The notes under the pieces were generated by a model. It did not search any database. It had not been told where the DNA came from and saw only the letters and a list, made by a program, of their open reading frames with translations. From JAMHWF01 sp964371405 (lineage in GTDB: Bacteria; Pseudomonadota; Gammaproteobacteria; Burkholderiales; Burkholderiaceae_C): DNA of 64,000 nucleotides. Where the stretch lies: positions 7,492 to 71,491 of the forward strand of contig CAYJLV010000018.1 in the NCBI GenBank assembly GCA_964371405.1, in the 5' to 3' direction. Positions 17,729 through 25,910 of this stretch are shown piece after piece. The position numbers and the translations under genes are program-made. Every line of letters starts with the position of its first letter. The stretch's first letter is position 1.

Positions 17729-18520
17729 ATGGCAGCATCCAAACCTGGTCCCGCAGCAGTCAGCATCATGGGACTGCCCATCAGCACGCAGGCTCACGCC
17801 GACGTGCTGCGCGGCATGGAAGATGCGATCACCCGCCGCGACCGCGGCCGCTACATCTCGATCACGAACACCGAGTCGATGTACCACGGTCTTCGCATCG
17901 AGTCGCACGGCCGCCACATCCGCAACGCCGACTACTCGCTGTGCGACGGCGTCGGCGTGATCGTCGCCGGGTGGGCCTGGGGTCATCGCATCGAGCGATT
18001 CAACGGGCCGGTGCTGCAGCTCGAGGCATCCAACCACGGGCAGACCCGCGGCTGGAGGCACTTCTTCTACGGCGGCAAGGAAGGCGTCGCCGACGAAATG
18101 GCGCGACGCCTGCGCGAGAAGTACCCGGACCTGATCGTGTGCGGGACCTACTGCCCGCCGTTTCGCGAGCTCAGCGTCGAGGAGGACCAGGCGGTCGTCG
18201 ACATGATCAATCGAACCCTTCCCGACATCGTCTGGGTGGGCCTGGGCCTCGTCAAGCAGGAGCGCTGGATCCAGCAGCACCTCAACCGGATCGATGCGCC
18301 GTGGATGGTCGGCGTCGGCGCCGCATTCGACTATCACGCCGGCGCGGTGCCCTGGGCGCCGGCGTTCCTGCGCACGCTCGGGCTCGAGTGGCTGTTCCGA
18401 CTGATCATCCAGCCCAAGCTGCGCGCAAAGCGGTATTGGTGGTCGTTCGTCTTTGTCGCGGAGTCGACGCTGAAGGGACTGCTGTCGTTGCAGTTCCTGC
18501 GCAAGTCGACTTCGCCCTGA
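17729..18520 (+). CDS. WecB/TagA/CpsF family glycosyltransferase
   Basis: 263 residues. Family landmarks are ISITNTESMYHGLR, ADYSLCDGVGVIVAGW (with the conserved Asp-Gly-x-Gly), WVGLGLVKQERWIQQH, and GVGAAFDYHAGAVPWAPAF, followed by GLEWLFRL near the C terminus, typical of this GT26 group. These proteins transfer N-acetylmannosaminuronic acid, ManNAc or glucuronic acid to lipid-linked acceptors. With the UDP-HexNAc dehydrogenase at 9.8 kb in the same arm, a uronic-acid donor is an attractive guess. No strong ribosome binding site is seen before the ATG at 17729. Confidence 0.92.
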   Translation: MAASKPGPAAVSIMGLPISTQAHADVLRGMEDAITRRDRGRYISITNTESMYHGLRIESHGRHIRNADYSLCDGVGVIVAGWAWGHRIERFNGPVLQLEASNHGQTRGWRHFFYGGKEGVADEMARRLREKYPDLIVCGTYCPPFRELSVEEDQAVVDMINRTLPDIVWVGLGLVKQERWIQQHLNRIDAPWMVGVGAAFDYHAGAVPWAPAFLRTLGLEWLFRLIIQPKLRAKRYWWSFVFVAESTLKGLLSLQFLRKSTSP

Positions 18521-18549
18521 TCGGTATCGTCTTTCGGACTGGAGAACCA

Positions 18550-19641
18550 GTGATTCGCATTGGTATGGTGGGGCTCGGCAAGATGGGGTTGTCCCATCAC
18601 GCGATCGTCAATTCGCATCCGCGCGTCAAGATCGCCGCGGCGTGCGACACGACGGCCTATCTGACCGACGTGCTCGGCAAGTACACCGGTCTCAAGTGCT
18701 ATTCGGACCTCGACCGGATGCTGTCGGAAGAGTCGCTCGATGCTGTCGTGATCTCGACGCCGTCGAGGCTGCACGCGTCGATGGTCGAGAAGGCGCTGCA
18801 GCGCGGCCTCCATGTCTTCTGCGAGAAGCCGTTCGTGCTCGACGTCGCTGACGGCGAACGCCTCGTTGCGCTGGCCGACAGCAAGGGGCTCGTCACCCAG
18901 GTCGGCTACCACTATCGTTTCGTCGGCGCGTTTCGCGAGGCGGCGCGATTGGTGGCGTCCGGCGCGCTCGGGCGAGTCCACCACGTGCGCGCCGAGGCCT
19001 ACGGCCCCGTCGTGCTGCGCCCGAAGGGCGGGACGTGGCGCTCCGCGAAGAACGAGGGAGGCGGAGCTCTATACGACTATGCGTGCCACGCCATCGACCT
19101 CGTGAACTTCATCGCCGGAGCACCGAAGTCGGTCGGAGGCGTCGTGCTGCGGCAGACGTTCTCGCGCGATGTCGAGGACGAGGTCTACTGCTCAATGTAC
19201 TTCGGCGACGGCGCGACCGGGCAGCTCGCCGTCAACTGGAGCGACGAGAGCTTTCGCAAGATGTCGACGAAGATTACCGTCTGGGGCACGAACGGGCGCG
19301 TTTCGGCCGACCGACAGGAGTGCCAGCTCTACCTGCGCGAACCGTATCCCGGGCTGCCGGACACGCCCCAAGGCTGGTCGGTGCGCTACACGACCGACGT
19401 GACGCAGGAGGTCTGGTACTACCTGCGCGGCGAGGAATACTCCGCGCAGATCGACTACTTCGTGACGAGCTGCGAGCAACGGCGCACCGACGGCGTCAAC
19501 ACGTTCCGCTCGGCACTGCAGGCCGATCGCGTCGTCGAGCAGATCCTCGCCGAGGAACACTCCGGCGTGCGCACCGTCCATGCCACCCCTCAGCGCGCGA
19601 CGCAGCCGGGCCTCTGGGCGCGGCTGTTCGGCCGGACCTGA
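18550..19641 (+). CDS. Gfo/Idh/MocA family oxidoreductase
   Basis: 363 residues. The NAD(P)-binding motif MVGLGKMGLSHH is at the N terminus, and the catalytic-lysine motif CEKPFVL lies at about 94-100. The C-terminal domain holds YDYACHAIDLVNFI with the likely catalytic His. These enzymes oxidise or reduce sugars and nucleotide sugars, for example the 3-keto step of UDP-HexNAcA metabolism (WbpB/WlbA). The GTG start at 18550 is preceded by GGAG. It is followed after 50 bases by an unrecognised gene that may act in the same step. Confidence 0.9.
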   Translation: MIRIGMVGLGKMGLSHHAIVNSHPRVKIAAACDTTAYLTDVLGKYTGLKCYSDLDRMLSEESLDAVVISTPSRLHASMVEKALQRGLHVFCEKPFVLDVADGERLVALADSKGLVTQVGYHYRFVGAFREAARLVASGALGRVHHVRAEAYGPVVLRPKGGTWRSAKNEGGGALYDYACHAIDLVNFIAGAPKSVGGVVLRQTFSRDVEDEVYCSMYFGDGATGQLAVNWSDESFRKMSTKITVWGTNGRVSADRQECQLYLREPYPGLPDTPQGWSVRYTTDVTQEVWYYLRGEEYSAQIDYFVTSCEQRRTDGVNTFRSALQADRVVEQILAEEHSGVRTVHATPQRATQPGLWARLFGRT

Positions 19642-19691
19642 CCGCGGGGCAGCCGCCCTTTCGACGAATCGATACGAACGGATCTCATCTG

Positions 19692-20555
19692 ATGGACCGA
19701 GTGCTCTTCGGCGACAACCAGTTCTTCGGCGTCAATCACATGTCGGAGGAGAAGGCGCGCGCCCAGTCGATGCGCTTCCAGGATCTGCAGTCGATCGTCG
19801 ACGTGCTGGATGCCGCCTACCAGGAGGGCATCCGCACGTTCATGTGCACGACGCACGACCGCGTCGGTGAGATCTGCGACTACTTCCGTGCCCATCGCGA
19901 CAAGTATCCGGACTACCGCTTCTATCCGTGCATGCCGTACGCGCACAAGTACGCCAATGCCGTGACCGAACACGGCATGGTCGATGCGCTGCGCCGGTTC
20001 CTGCCGGAGGACGGCGCGCTCGGTGCGATGCTCAAGGGCGGTGTGGCGCTCGCCAACAAGGACGTGCGGGGCATCATGCAGCTGCTCATCGATGCCGAGA
20101 TGAAGATGTTCCATGGCCTCTCGACGCCGGTGATCTTCATCCAGAACGTAATCACCGACCTGCTGCTCGGCCTGGGGATGAAGGACACGCTGAAGATCTT
20201 CGCCGACCACGTGCGCGAGAAGTACCAGGCGGAGCCCGGCTTCATCACGATGAACACGCCGATGCTGCTGGACGTGCTGGACGAGCTGAAGATCGACAAT
20301 CCGATCGTCTGCTCGAACATCAACAAGATCGGTTTTCGCATGTGCGGCGGCATCGATCTGTACGAGAAGACGATCGCCACGCGCCGGTTCCGCCCCGTCG
20401 CCATGTCGGTGCTGGCCTCCGGCGCGATCTCTCCGCGCGAGGCGATCGAGTACGTGTGCCGTCAGCCGCAGATCGAGTCGATCGTGTTCGGCGCGTCGGG
20501 CCGCGCCAACATTCGCCAGACGAAGGCGCTGATCGACGAGCTGAGCGCTCACTGA
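19692..20555 (+). CDS. Unrecognised protein, possible aldo/keto reductase-like TIM barrel
   Basis: 287 residues, no signal peptide and no transmembrane segment. The sequence starts MDRVLFGDNQFFGVNHMSEE, then alternates short hydrophobic strands and helices: a TFMCTTHDR strand at about 56, FYPCMPYAHKYANA, IVCSNINKIGFRMCGG, and a last PVAMSVLASGAISPREAIEY followed by SIVFGASGRANIRQT. The last two elements resemble the C-terminal strands of aldo/keto reductases, but I see no clear D-Y-K-H tetrad. It is 50 bases after the Gfo/Idh/MocA gene and ends the plus-strand biosynthetic run, directly before a 28-bp palindrome. A role in making or modifying a sugar is likely from context only. Confidence 0.7.
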   Translation: MDRVLFGDNQFFGVNHMSEEKARAQSMRFQDLQSIVDVLDAAYQEGIRTFMCTTHDRVGEICDYFRAHRDKYPDYRFYPCMPYAHKYANAVTEHGMVDALRRFLPEDGALGAMLKGGVALANKDVRGIMQLLIDAEMKMFHGLSTPVIFIQNVITDLLLGLGMKDTLKIFADHVREKYQAEPGFITMNTPMLLDVLDELKIDNPIVCSNINKIGFRMCGGIDLYEKTIATRRFRPVAMSVLASGAISPREAIEYVCRQPQIESIVFGASGRANIRQTKALIDELSAH

Positions 20556-20562
20556 GCGTTCA

Positions 20563-20590
20563 CGCTATGGCGGCCATGGCCGCCATAGCG
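20563..20590. repeat. Perfect 28-bp palindrome, possible terminator or operator
   Basis: CGCTATGGCGGCCA then its exact reverse complement, centred at 20576.5, with no loop bases. It starts 8 bases after the stop of the preceding gene. As RNA it would form a strong hairpin at the end of the plus-arm operon, but no T-run follows, so it would not be a classic intrinsic terminator. A two-fold symmetric protein site is the alternative. Confidence 0.6.
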
Positions 20591-20967
20591 TCGGTTATGC
20601 GAAGCGCGTGCCGCGATCGGCGGCATGTGTCCGACATGCGGCCTGAATGATTCGACCGTAACGCCTCGTGACCGCGCAGCCGCGCGTGTCCGCTCGGCCT
20701 TTGCGGCGCGCACTTGCAGCCACCCGCGCGAACTCAAGCCGAGCGGTGACCGCGCCGCAGCCGCGACGCCGCGTCTCCGGGTTCCCCTCGTTACGTCCTC
20801 AACCCCTCACTTACAGGGTATGTCTTCCCGCTGCCGACACTGTCGATGCCACGCGAGAGCGAGGTCGCCGCACCAGCGGCACCGTGCTCTTAAGGATGTA
20901 CTCAGACCCTGGATCGGCGAGACGACTCGCGAAGCCGCCCCGGGGCACCGATGGAAGAAACCTCGCC
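20591..20967. other. Intergenic region upstream of the first beta-helix lipoprotein
   Basis: 377 bases without a supported gene. The frame of the lipoprotein stays open upstream to 20668, but that extension is arginine/proline-rich and would bury the lipoprotein signal, so I reject it. A small inverted repeat, GCATGT and ACATGC separated by 5 bases, lies at 20623-20639. No convincing -35/-10 pair was found, although the promoter of the lipoprotein gene is expected here. The ribosome binding site is probably GGAAG at about 20952-20958. Confidence 0.5.
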
Positions 20968-22398
20968 ATGATCAAACCCGGAACTCAATCGAAGGCGTTC
21001 GCGAAGGCTCGCCTTCACGGTCTGTCGCTGCTCGCCGCGATGTTTCTTGCCGCCTGCGGCGGCGGTACCGGCACTTCCGACTTGACGGAAGCAGCGGCCA
21101 GCGCGTCGCCGGACACCGCCATTCCCACCGAGGACGCAGAAGCCCGCAAGCTCGGCAAGATCAGCCTGAGCTCCAGTTCCGGAACCCAGGCCAGCACCAC
21201 GACGACGAGCAGCAGCGGAACGACGAACTCGTGGTCGCAGTGTGCGACGGAAGGCGGCACCTGTTCGTTTAGCGGCACGCGCACCGTCAGGTACGGCACG
21301 GCGACGCAAAACGTGACGCGCACGCTGGCCGACGGAACCGCCTGCAACAACCATGTTTTCGGCGATCCCGCTGTCGGCATCCTGAAGACCTGCTGGGTCT
21401 CGGGTTCGACGACCAGCGCGACAACCGCCTCGGCGACGCCCCCCGCGACGACCACGCCGACTACGAGCGGAACGTCGACCACGCCCGGCACGACGACGGC
21501 GACTGCGCCGCCGACCACGACAACCACCACGAACACGAGCACGCCGAGCTCGACCGGCAGCACGACGACATCGAGCAGCGAACCCTCAAGCAGCACGTCT
21601 TCGTCGACCACTGCTGCCGCGGGCCCGCGAGTGAGCAGCTTCGCGGCCTCGGGCCCGATCACCGCCTCTGCCGGTCAGGTCATCTCTGGCGTGCGCATCA
21701 GCAACGCCAACGGCCCGTGCATCACGATCCCCTCGGGCGCCACCGGCGTCGTCGTGCGCGACTCCGACATCGGCCCCTGCGGCGGCAGCGCCAACATCGT
21801 CGTCTACGGCTCAGGCGCCGTCATCGAGCACGTCTTCGTGCACAAGGGCAACCGCGGCGTGCTCGCACAAAGCACCAGCGGTGTCGTCACGCGGCTCAGC
21901 CGGTTCGACACCTTCTACGGGCCCAAGTACAACGGCACCGCCATCGAGTACGACTACATGGCCAGCGGCGAGATCGACCGCAACGTCGTCACCGGCAGCA
22001 ACTACGCCAGCGACGCCGTCAGCGTCTACGAGAGCTCGAACATGCGGCTGACCAACAACACCATCGACATCAACGTCTCGGAACCCTCGGCCGCCGCTTT
22101 CACCATGGGCGACTCCACCAGCGGCAAGCCCGGCTCCAACAACTACGTCGCCTACAACACCGTCAAGCAGTCCGGCGGCGTGCCCGCCGGCGTCTTCGGC
22201 TCCAACAGCAACACCGTCCTCGAGAAGAACTGCCTGTCCGCAGGCATCCAAGCCTACAACTACTCCGGCGTATTCGACGGCGTCACCGTGCGCAACAACG
22301 TCATCAACATGGCCGCCTCCTTCGTGCCCGTCACATCCGTCATCAGCGGATGGAACACGAACGTCAACTCGACCAACTGCGCCCTCGTACCGGCCTGA
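20968..22398 (+). CDS. Secreted lipoprotein with Cys-rich domain, Thr/Ser linker and right-handed beta-helix (paralog A)
   Basis: 476 residues. A lipoprotein signal ends in LAAC (27-30), so the protein is lipidated and exported. Residues about 89-142 form a compact domain with four Cys and the pattern CATEGGTCSFSGTR, VRYG, CNNHVFGDP, LKTCW. A low-complexity Thr/Ser/Pro linker follows (about 143-215). The last 260 residues contain repeated short strands (GVVVRDSDIG, NIVVYGSGAVIEHVFVH, NMRLTNNTIDINV, NNYVAYNTV, GVTVRNNVINMA) typical of right-handed parallel beta-helix proteins such as polysaccharide lyases, epimerases and phage-type depolymerases. It may act on the EPS. From residue 208 to 455 it is identical to paralog B (24496-25713) except Gly for Asp at 438. 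No catalytic residues are assigned. Confidence 0.85.
   Translation: MIKPGTQSKAFAKARLHGLSLLAAMFLAACGGGTGTSDLTEAAASASPDTAIPTEDAEARKLGKISLSSSSGTQASTTTTSSSGTTNSWSQCATEGGTCSFSGTRTVRYGTATQNVTRTLADGTACNNHVFGDPAVGILKTCWVSGSTTSATTASATPPATTTPTTSGTSTTPGTTTATAPPTTTTTTNTSTPSSTGSTTTSSSEPSSSTSSSTTAAAGPRVSSFAASGPITASAGQVISGVRISNANGPCITIPSGATGVVVRDSDIGPCGGSANIVVYGSGAVIEHVFVHKGNRGVLAQSTSGVVTRLSRFDTFYGPKYNGTAIEYDYMASGEIDRNVVTGSNYASDAVSVYESSNMRLTNNTIDINVSEPSAAAFTMGDSTSGKPGSNNYVAYNTVKQSGGVPAGVFGSNSNTVLEKNCLSAGIQAYNYSGVFDGVTVRNNVINMAASFVPVTSVISGWNTNVNSTNCALVPA
21590..22334 (+). repeat. 745-bp direct repeat, copy A
   Basis: Every base from 21590 to 22334 matches 24905-25649 (offset 3315) except base 22280 (G here, A at 25595). 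Outside these limits the two genes differ at once: on the left at 21589 and on the right at 22335. It encodes the whole beta-helix part of the lipoprotein. The offset is a multiple of three and both copies are in the same frame, so recombination between them would leave an intact hybrid gene. Confidence 0.97.
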
Positions 22399-22427
22399 CC
22401 GAGACGACGCGTCTTCGCCACGGGGGA

Positions 22428-22451
22428 CCGGCATCGCCGGGCCTTCTTGTT
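22428..22451. terminator. Weak hairpin between convergent genes
   Basis: CCGGC-ATC-GCCGG followed on the plus strand by GCCTTCTTGTTG. The stem has 5 base pairs and the T-rich tail is imperfect. It sits in the 67 bases between the stop of paralog A and the stop of the minus-strand glycosyltransferase and may end paralog A transcription. Confidence 0.3.
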
Positions 22452-22465
22452 GTCGCGCCGCAGGT

Positions 22466-23644
22466 TCATCGCAACGGCGGCATCGTCAGGCAGCGCTCGA
22501 TTCCATCGGCGAAGCGCTCGACCATGCGGTCCAGCGTGTAGCGCCGGGCGTCTTCGGCGGCCGCTGCACGGATGCCCTCCATGCGCAGTGGATCGTCGAG
22601 CAGCGCAAGGTACGCAGCGGCATACGTCGCCTCGTCGGCCGACAGCACATAGCCGTTGCGGCCGGACTCCAGGTAGGCGATCTCCGGACCGTGGCGCGCC
22701 GTGTCGGTCGTCAGCATCGGCAAACCTGCGCAGAAGGCGTCGAGGACATGCAGCCCGACGGCGCCGGGGCTCAGATAGGCGTTCGCCAGCCGGAACCAGC
22801 CCGCCTTCTCGATGCCGCGTTGGACGCCGACCCAGTGCAGCCAGGGGCGAGCGGCCGCGGCATCGGTCACGATGGAACGGCTCGGCCCGTCGCCCACGAC
22901 GACGAGCCGGAAGTCCGGCCGCCGACCGTGGACGATATCGCCCGCGGCGACGAGCAGTTCGAGTCGCTTGTCCGGATACAGCGATCCGCAGTACAGAGCG
23001 ACGGGCGCGCCCGGCGCCGCCGCGATCCGACTGCGGCACGCCTCGATTCGAGGTTCGTCCACCGACGCCAAGTCGGCGATGAAGCGGTCGTTGTCGATTG
23101 CATTGTTGAGCACCGTGATCCGATCGGCAGAGACGCCGTCGCCGAGCAACAGTTCGCGCGTCGTATCGGTGTACGCGAACCACCAATCGCTGCGCGTCAC
23201 GAACCAGCGCTTCCAGCGCTCTTTCAGCCCGGTGGGCGCGACACTCTGCAGGTTCCTGCCATGTCCCCAGTAGGCGACACGCTGGCCCGGACGCACGCCG
23301 ATGCGCAGCAACCATGGATAGTTCGACAGCAGCCGGTTTTCCTGGATCAGCACGACGAGATCGGCGTCGCGCAACGCCGACGGGAACGGTTGCCACACCA
23401 GATCCGTTCCGCCGATCCGCAGGAAACGATTGCGCACCACGTCGGCCCATGGCAGCTGGCCGATGTCCTTCTTGAGCGCTTCGTGCTTCGAAGGCTGGCC
23501 GTGCACCAGCCGCAGCTCGATGCGGCGCGTTTCGCACGCCCTGCGCAGCCGTTCGAAGAGCTCCTGCCGATAGTGCAGCAGCCTATGCTGCGCGATCACG
23601 ACACGCGCTCGGTACGCCCTCCCGTTCCGTGCGCGATCGTTCAT
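22466..23644 (-). CDS. Glycosyltransferase family 4-like protein
   Basis: 392 residues. The N-terminal half has HRLLHYRQELFERLR and a VAYWGHGRN element; the donor half has the GT-B pattern PVALYCGSLYPDKRLELLV (about 222), RLVVVGDGPSR and LSPGAVGLHVLDAFCAGLPM, which holds the position of the second Glu/His region of GT4 enzymes. It begins with ATG at 23644, overlapping the stop of the acetyltransferase as ATGA, so the two form a small minus-strand operon. The pair is enclosed by the two identical lipoprotein repeats. Its sugar specificity is unknown. Confidence 0.87.
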   Translation of the reverse strand: MNDRARNGRAYRARVVIAQHRLLHYRQELFERLRRACETRRIELRLVHGQPSKHEALKKDIGQLPWADVVRNRFLRIGGTDLVWQPFPSALRDADLVVLIQENRLLSNYPWLLRIGVRPGQRVAYWGHGRNLQSVAPTGLKERWKRWFVTRSDWWFAYTDTTRELLLGDGVSADRITVLNNAIDNDRFIADLASVDEPRIEACRSRIAAAPGAPVALYCGSLYPDKRLELLVAAGDIVHGRRPDFRLVVVGDGPSRSIVTDAAAARPWLHWVGVQRGIEKAGWFRLANAYLSPGAVGLHVLDAFCAGLPMLTTDTARHGPEIAYLESGRNGYVLSADEATYAAAYLALLDDPLRMEGIRAAAAEDARRYTLDRMVERFADGIERCLTMPPLR

Positions 23645-24261
23645 TGCGATCCCGGTTCGACGATCCAGTGGTCAGCGCCCTTCTCCGACGAAGCGAAGCG
23701 GCCGGAAGCGATCTTGGCCTCATGCCGCGCGATGTCGTCGGCCGACGTGAAACGCCGGCCGATCGGCACCGCGGGATTTCCGCCGACGATCGTGTAGGCG
23801 GCGACGTCGCTCCTGACCACCGCACCGGCGGCGACGACTGCACCGCGCCCGATCGAAACACCGCTGAGGACGATCGAGCCATAGCCGATCCATACGTCAT
23901 CACCGACGACCACCCCTTCGTGCCGGTGCGGCGACGGTATCTTGCGACTGCCGATCCAGTGCCCGAAGCGCACCGGCACGCCGGGTTCGCGGAAGTCGTG
24001 GTCGCGGCGGCCGACGAATGCGACGCGATTGGCGATCAGCACGTGGCGGCCGATGGCGCAGTTCGTCTCGATGCAAACCTCGTGGCCAAGATAGCTGTGA
24101 TCGCCAATCTCCAGGCGCTGCGGCGCCCACAGCCGCGGGCGCGAGCCGACATGCAGATCGACGCCGAAACGGCGCACCGGCGCACTGCTGCGCAACAGAC
24201 GCAGTCGTGTCGCCACACGACGAAACCCGGCCGACAGATTCAGCTTGATCGTTGCTAGCAC
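23641..24261 (-). CDS. Hexapeptide-repeat O-acetyltransferase
   Basis: 206 residues from the chosen GTG at 24261; an ATG at 24336 in the same frame would add 25 residues. The left-handed beta-helix hexapeptide pattern is clear in GDHSYLGHEVCIETNCAIGR and VVVGDDVWIGYGSIVLSGVS, then GRGAVVAAGAVVRSDVAAYT and IVGGNPAVPIGRRF, the usual ending of WcaF/NodL-type sugar O-acetyltransferases. It probably transfers acetyl from acetyl-CoA to a sugar of the EPS. It overlaps the next gene by 4 bases. The start is uncertain because neither candidate has a strong Shine-Dalgarno sequence. Confidence 0.85.
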   Translation of the reverse strand: MLATIKLNLSAGFRRVATRLRLLRSSAPVRRFGVDLHVGSRPRLWAPQRLEIGDHSYLGHEVCIETNCAIGRHVLIANRVAFVGRRDHDFREPGVPVRFGHWIGSRKIPSPHRHEGVVVGDDVWIGYGSIVLSGVSIGRGAVVAAGAVVRSDVAAYTIVGGNPAVPIGRRFTSADDIARHEAKIASGRFASSEKGADHWIVEPGSQ

Positions 24262-24495
24262 GACGCCACCCGCTGCCGCCGCACCGACTCGGGCAACGGC
24301 ACACCTTTCGAAACACTCCTGCCCAACTGCACACATTCGACGTCGTACAGCTTCCACGTCGTTACGAACTGCTGTCGCGCTTACAGAGCCACGGCGAATG
24401 TAACCGAGTTCTACGCCGATCATTCCGGCTCTGCAGCAGAACCGCTCGATCGAGGGTCTGCATCTGGAAATCAGTCGTTGGAAAAGGAAGTCAGG

Positions 24496-25713
24496 ATGAT
24501 GAATCAATGCCGTAGCTCGTGGATCGGACTCGTGTCGACTGCTGCGTTGCTGCTTTCCGCATGCGGTGGTGGAACCGATTCGGCCGCAGCCGGCAGCGCA
24601 ACCGCACCGACCGCACCGACCGCAACGCCCACCGGCGCGGCTGCCGCGAACTGGGCTGAGTGCGCCAGCGAAGGCGGCTCGTGCTCGTTCAGCGGCACGC
24701 GGGCCGTCAAGTACGGCACCGCAGAGCAAAGCGTCACGCTGACGCTCACCGACGGTGCCACATGCAACAACCTCGTGTTCGGCGATCCCGCCGTCGGCGC
24801 CCTGAAAACCTGCTGGGTCGAAGGTGCTGCCGTCGCGTCTACTTCGCCGGCACCTGCCACGCCGACGACCGGCAGCACGACCACGACCTCCGGTACGACG
24901 GGCGGCAGCACGTCTTCGTCGACCACTGCTGCCGCGGGCCCGCGAGTGAGCAGCTTCGCGGCCTCGGGCCCGATCACCGCCTCTGCCGGTCAGGTCATCT
25001 CTGGCGTGCGCATCAGCAACGCCAACGGCCCGTGCATCACGATCCCCTCGGGCGCCACCGGCGTCGTCGTGCGCGACTCCGACATCGGCCCCTGCGGCGG
25101 CAGCGCCAACATCGTCGTCTACGGCTCAGGCGCCGTCATCGAGCACGTCTTCGTGCACAAGGGCAACCGCGGCGTGCTCGCACAAAGCACCAGCGGTGTC
25201 GTCACGCGGCTCAGCCGGTTCGACACCTTCTACGGGCCCAAGTACAACGGCACCGCCATCGAGTACGACTACATGGCCAGCGGCGAGATCGACCGCAACG
25301 TCGTCACCGGCAGCAACTACGCCAGCGACGCCGTCAGCGTCTACGAGAGCTCGAACATGCGGCTGACCAACAACACCATCGACATCAACGTCTCGGAACC
25401 CTCGGCCGCCGCTTTCACCATGGGCGACTCCACCAGCGGCAAGCCCGGCTCCAACAACTACGTCGCCTACAACACCGTCAAGCAGTCCGGCGGCGTGCCC
25501 GCCGGCGTCTTCGGCTCCAACAGCAACACCGTCCTCGAGAAGAACTGCCTGTCCGCAGGCATCCAAGCCTACAACTACTCCGGCGTATTCGACGACGTCA
25601 CCGTGCGCAACAACGTCATCAACATGGCCGCCTCCTTCGTGCCCGTCACGTCGGCTCTTGGCGGCTGGTCGAGCAACATCGACAGCACCGACTGCTCGCG
25701 CGTGCCGGCGTGA
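24496..25713 (+). CDS. Secreted lipoprotein with Cys-rich domain and right-handed beta-helix (paralog B)
   Basis: 405 residues from the ATG at 24496, which has AAGGAAG just upstream; a TTG at 24478 and an ATG at 24499 are alternatives. The lipobox is LSAC (20-23). The four-Cys domain (about 55-108: CASEGGSCSFSGTR, VKYG, CNNLVFGDP, LKTCW) is similar but clearly diverged from paralog A. The Thr/Ser linker is only about 30 residues against about 75 in A. From residue 137 to 384 the protein is identical to A except Asp for Gly, then the last 20 residues diverge (ALGGWSSNIDSTDC against VISGWNTNVNSTNC). It presumably has the same extracellular role in EPS processing or binding, with different spacing from the membrane anchor. 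Confidence 0.85.
   Translation: MMNQCRSSWIGLVSTAALLLSACGGGTDSAAAGSATAPTAPTATPTGAAAANWAECASEGGSCSFSGTRAVKYGTAEQSVTLTLTDGATCNNLVFGDPAVGALKTCWVEGAAVASTSPAPATPTTGSTTTTSGTTGGSTSSSTTAAAGPRVSSFAASGPITASAGQVISGVRISNANGPCITIPSGATGVVVRDSDIGPCGGSANIVVYGSGAVIEHVFVHKGNRGVLAQSTSGVVTRLSRFDTFYGPKYNGTAIEYDYMASGEIDRNVVTGSNYASDAVSVYESSNMRLTNNTIDINVSEPSAAAFTMGDSTSGKPGSNNYVAYNTVKQSGGVPAGVFGSNSNTVLEKNCLSAGIQAYNYSGVFDDVTVRNNVINMAASFVPVTSALGGWSSNIDSTDCSRVPA
24905..25649 (+). repeat. 745-bp direct repeat, copy B
   Basis: The partner of 21590-22334; the single difference is A at 25595. Sharp ends and the contrast with diverged flanks in the same two genes indicate recent gene conversion or recombination rather than slow divergence of an old duplication. 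Confidence 0.97.
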
Positions 25714-25760
25714 TCCGTCGTGCGACGGCCATCGTGCCATCGTGAGTACTGCGAGGACCG

Positions 25761-25793
25761 CCGGCCCCCAGGGGCGCCGGGCGCCTTTTGTTT
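25761..25793 (+). terminator. Probable intrinsic terminator after paralog B
   Basis: CCGGC-CCC paired with GGG(C)GCCGG (one bulged base), or alternatively GGCGC-CGG-GCGCC, followed directly by TTTTGTTT at 25786-25793. It is 48 bases after the paralog B stop. The region next to it may be of low quality because of the nearby scaffold gap. Confidence 0.5.
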
Positions 25794-25796
25794 AGG

Positions 25797-25910
<114 letters not shown>

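Noticed and set aside
20668..20967. Upstream extension of lipoprotein paralog A by 100 codons
   Set aside because: It would place an arginine/proline-rich stretch in front of an intact lipoprotein signal; the ATG at 20968 has a suitable ribosome binding site.
21400..21610. Thr/Ser-rich stretch in lipoprotein A as a CRISPR or tandem-repeat array
   Set aside because: The DNA has no regular unit or spacer pattern; it encodes an irregular low-complexity linker.
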